From NCBI GenBank assembly GCA_031002005.1, contig JARYHS010013631.1, positions 64,787,832 through 64,851,831 on the forward strand: a stretch of DNA of 64,000 nucleotides, written 5' to 3'. Made by a program: the position numbers and the translations under genes. Positions 61,384-64,000 of the stretch are shown here, one piece after another. The notes beneath the pieces are model-generated. The model ran no database searches. It was not told the origin of the DNA and saw only the letters and a list, made by a program, of their open reading frames with translations. Numbering within the stretch: the first letter of the stretch is position 1; each line of letters begins with the position of its first letter. This DNA is from Vandiemenella viatica. Taxonomy: Eukaryota; Arthropoda; Insecta; Orthoptera; Morabidae.

Positions 61384-64000
61384 CTAACATCACATTATTG
61401 TACATAGTGAGTTTCCCATGAGATGTCATTGTTAATACTGATAAGAAGGCATTTGCCTTATTAATAACAAAATTGTGGTGGAGGAGGAAGGGAATTTTTC
61501 TTTTGTTGAAATGTGTGACATGGTATGAAAAACTTTAGTAACCCCTACATTACACATTGTACAGCCTCACGAGTTATTTTGGTTCATTAATTGTCAGTTT
61601 TGGGTCAGTGAAAAATTGTCCTGTGGAATAGTCTGTAAAATGTAGTGCCGTGCTGTGTCTGGTTCACACGTCATTCAAATCATTGTGGTCTCGAGATAAT
61701 ATTGTGGAATCATTAATGCTATTGACAGGTTGGCTTCCATCTTTGTCTAAAGATACAACAAGTCCCATGAACAAATTAACTTAAAGGTCATTAATACAAA
61801 CTTTAGACATTTAATTTTGTGACTGGTTATATGCAGAATGGTGTGGTTGGAGACTATATGCTGTACATACAGTTCTTGTCTAAATAATTAAGAAAGTCAT
61901 TTGGTGAAGGTAAACAGAATCTTTTTTTATTATTGTTTTTATTTTTTTTTAAACATAAGAGGCCACCATCCTTAATGTTAAAATTTAGACAATTAATATG
62001 CTTGCTGAATACTGAAATTTTAAGTCCACAAATTCTGACAGAGACTCCTATTTAATATTGTCTTTTCTTTTCAGAAATATTCGCTCAGTAACACCACCAT
62101 TACAGTTTACTTCACATAAACTGAACATCAATACATTTAATGACTACAGGTTTATCTTTGGGGAAAAACCCCACTGTTGCACAACAGATAAGCACTTATT
62201 CATAACTTTTCTGAAGATTATAAATCTGAAAAAATGATTACAAATTAACTGAAAGCTTATCAGTCCAAAAGTTAAAACGAAGTTTCAGAGTTTATGTTCA
62301 CTGTTCCATTTTCAAAACTAATCACAAATTACCTCATGATACTTGTGGGAGCAAAATTATCCATCACATGACCTAATCTGACAACAGCAGTAACATTTCA
62401 CTAGGCTGACTGCCAAAAATCTATTGCTATGAGTACTAATCAGAAACTGCTAATTACACTTGGGCCAAGCACTTTTATAGAAGCCTTCGTTCATGTTTGT
62501 TTGTGCAATCATCTTTTTTCTAACAAATTTATGTCTCACTTCACTAGCTAATAACTACCAAATTTTAATTAGTAATATGATGAAGCCATTCTTACACATG
62601 AATGTGTTAAGTGCTTGACATACTATAAATGATGCAAGTAATAGTTGACAGTTGAAGTTCACAAGATGGAAAAATTACACTGCAGTAAGGTACATGTGTA
62701 TTGAATACAGAATAGAAAACATGGCAGGGTAAGTAACACTTTAACAAATATTTGTATGGCATATTGTGAACTAGACTATTTAAAAACACACACACCGGTG
62801 AATACCAAACAAGATCCTTTGTCATATGAGTAGCTGATTTCGTTCTGCAGAAATTTCCACAATAAACAATACTGTTTCTGAAAATTGAACACTAAGAAGG
62901 AGACATATGACAACAATGAAATTTATTCTCCAAATTAGGAATATGACAATACTCAAATGATTAGAATTACAGAACTTAACATGCATGTGTACAGTGAGGA
63001 TTCAGCATAGTATTAAGCTTTCATATGCTGCAATCAGAGTATCTAGGTGTCTTGGCTTGGAATCAAAGAGATTCTGAATATGCCGCTGTGGAACACTCTG
63101 TCATGCAGTTTGCAGAAGTGTCCATGAAGCATCGATAGTGCTTGCAGGGAGACCAGAATAAACAAGTTGCTGATGAACTGTATCCCAGACATGTTTTATC
63201 GATGACTGTAAGCTGTAACTGCGTGACAAAATTTTTTTCTTAGAACCACAAGTTAGAGTGGATAGAATATTAGTGCATTTCATTTTTATAGTCATTTTTT
63301 ATGTTTATTCAAGTTAGAAAGAAGTTTTAAAGTTTTTAAGATAGTATTTTCAATTTCAACATTCTTCAGCATTCGCCTGGAGTGGGATTGCGAACGTTCA
63401 TATCTAAAGTATTAAAGTTACGATATTTATTATAATAACTAAAGTTAACGTTTATTTAAAGATCTCGCGATTGGAAAAATTTCAGAAAAATGGAATTATT
63501 TTATTTGTCAAAGTCAGATTGGCCAATTTTAGGACTTCAGATGTGCGATTTGATATCTGACGAGCTTCCCATCAGCCACCCTTGTGAGAGGAAAAAGATT
63601 TGTTACCACGCTTCGCGTGAGAACAGTTGCTAGCAATATTCGAGAAGCAGGAAGTGCTATGTGAATATAGAACCTTGTCTGCAGTTGTTCGGCCCAGTCT
63701 GCCAGGAACCGCGAACGCTATAACATGTAGCTCAGTAGGCCGGAAAGTTTTATATCAAACCCATCAGTGATAGTTTTATTTTGGAATAATGCCGCTTGTT
63801 TTATTCAAGTTAACCATAATGTCGTGTTAAAATAGTATTTCGCAATAGGGAGCCTCGGGATTGTTTGATTTTACTAAACTGTGGAACAATGGGAGCGTGT
63901 GGTTTTCTTTCATTTGTGTGATTTTCTTTCATTTAATTATTCCAACTAACAGTTTGAACTACTGGGGTGTGGTCTGACTTGACCGGTTAATCGAACTTGT
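61384..64000. other. Intergenic DNA to the window end
   Basis: AT-rich to about 63400, then closer to balanced composition. A well-placed ATG (AACAATGGGAGC at about 63888) could belong to a gene beyond the edge, but no coding signature supports it. Confidence 0.35.

Noticed and set aside
63888..63930. ATG in good context as a first exon of a further gene
   Set aside because: The frame closes after about 12 codons with no clear donor; the window ends too soon to judge.

Overview
Eukaryotic, almost certainly insect, genomic DNA. The evidence is one single-copy gene split by canonical GT-AG introns (two of them about 11 kb and 7 kb), AT-rich noncoding sequence, tRNA-derived SINEs and many mariner elements. 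Large introns and dense, old transposon debris would suit a large-genome lineage such as a cockroach, termite or other polyneopteran. That placement is inference; no taxon-diagnostic gene is present.

The one host gene I can support is mats (Mob as tumor suppressor, the MOB1 adaptor of the Hippo pathway), on the + strand from 3471 to 22537. It has five coding exons: 3471-3484, 3747-3913, 14892-15119, 22201-22364 and 22457-22537. The spliced reading frame is 218 codons (217 aa plus stop) and every junction keeps frame. The first coding exon is only 14 nt (Met-Ser-Phe-Leu plus two bases); without it the conserved N-terminus is lost.

The rest is layered mobile DNA. 1-2490: two non-LTR retrotransposon fragments in opposite orientation, next to a tRNA-Thr-like sequence. 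4258-10341 (mats intron 2): a CR1/Jockey-like LINE fragment (LINE A) carrying a Harbinger-like MITE, two further MITEs with perfect 8-bp target duplications, and two SINEs. 16682-17104: a foldback element with a 14-bp target duplication. 19229-20083: an internally deleted Tc1/mariner-type element with a DUF4817-like helix-turn-helix. 24690-25640: a LINE relic. 26002-26320: a Harbinger-like MITE. 27471-29652: a nearly intact Tigger/pogo transposon with one homopolymer frameshift. 32722-36217: a SINE split by a 3.25-kb Penelope-like element (RT plus GIY-YIG) that carries an inverted partial copy of itself. 38380-45430: two LINE A copies, the first interrupted by SINEs and an antisense Jockey-like LINE (LINE B). 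45430-48730: a second Penelope-like relic, cut inside its GIY-YIG motif by a mariner. 50049-53370: a hAT relic containing a second 14-bp-TSD foldback. 53665-61381: three more mariners.

The transposon genes do not form a cellular pathway. The most unusual material is a group of Penelope-related structures: one large element with inverted arms and a near-identity tract that looks gene-converted, and two miniature foldbacks (423 and 221 bp) with the same head-to-head, one-tailed layout and 14-bp target duplications. I saw no CRISPR array, operon or intact tRNA/rRNA gene.
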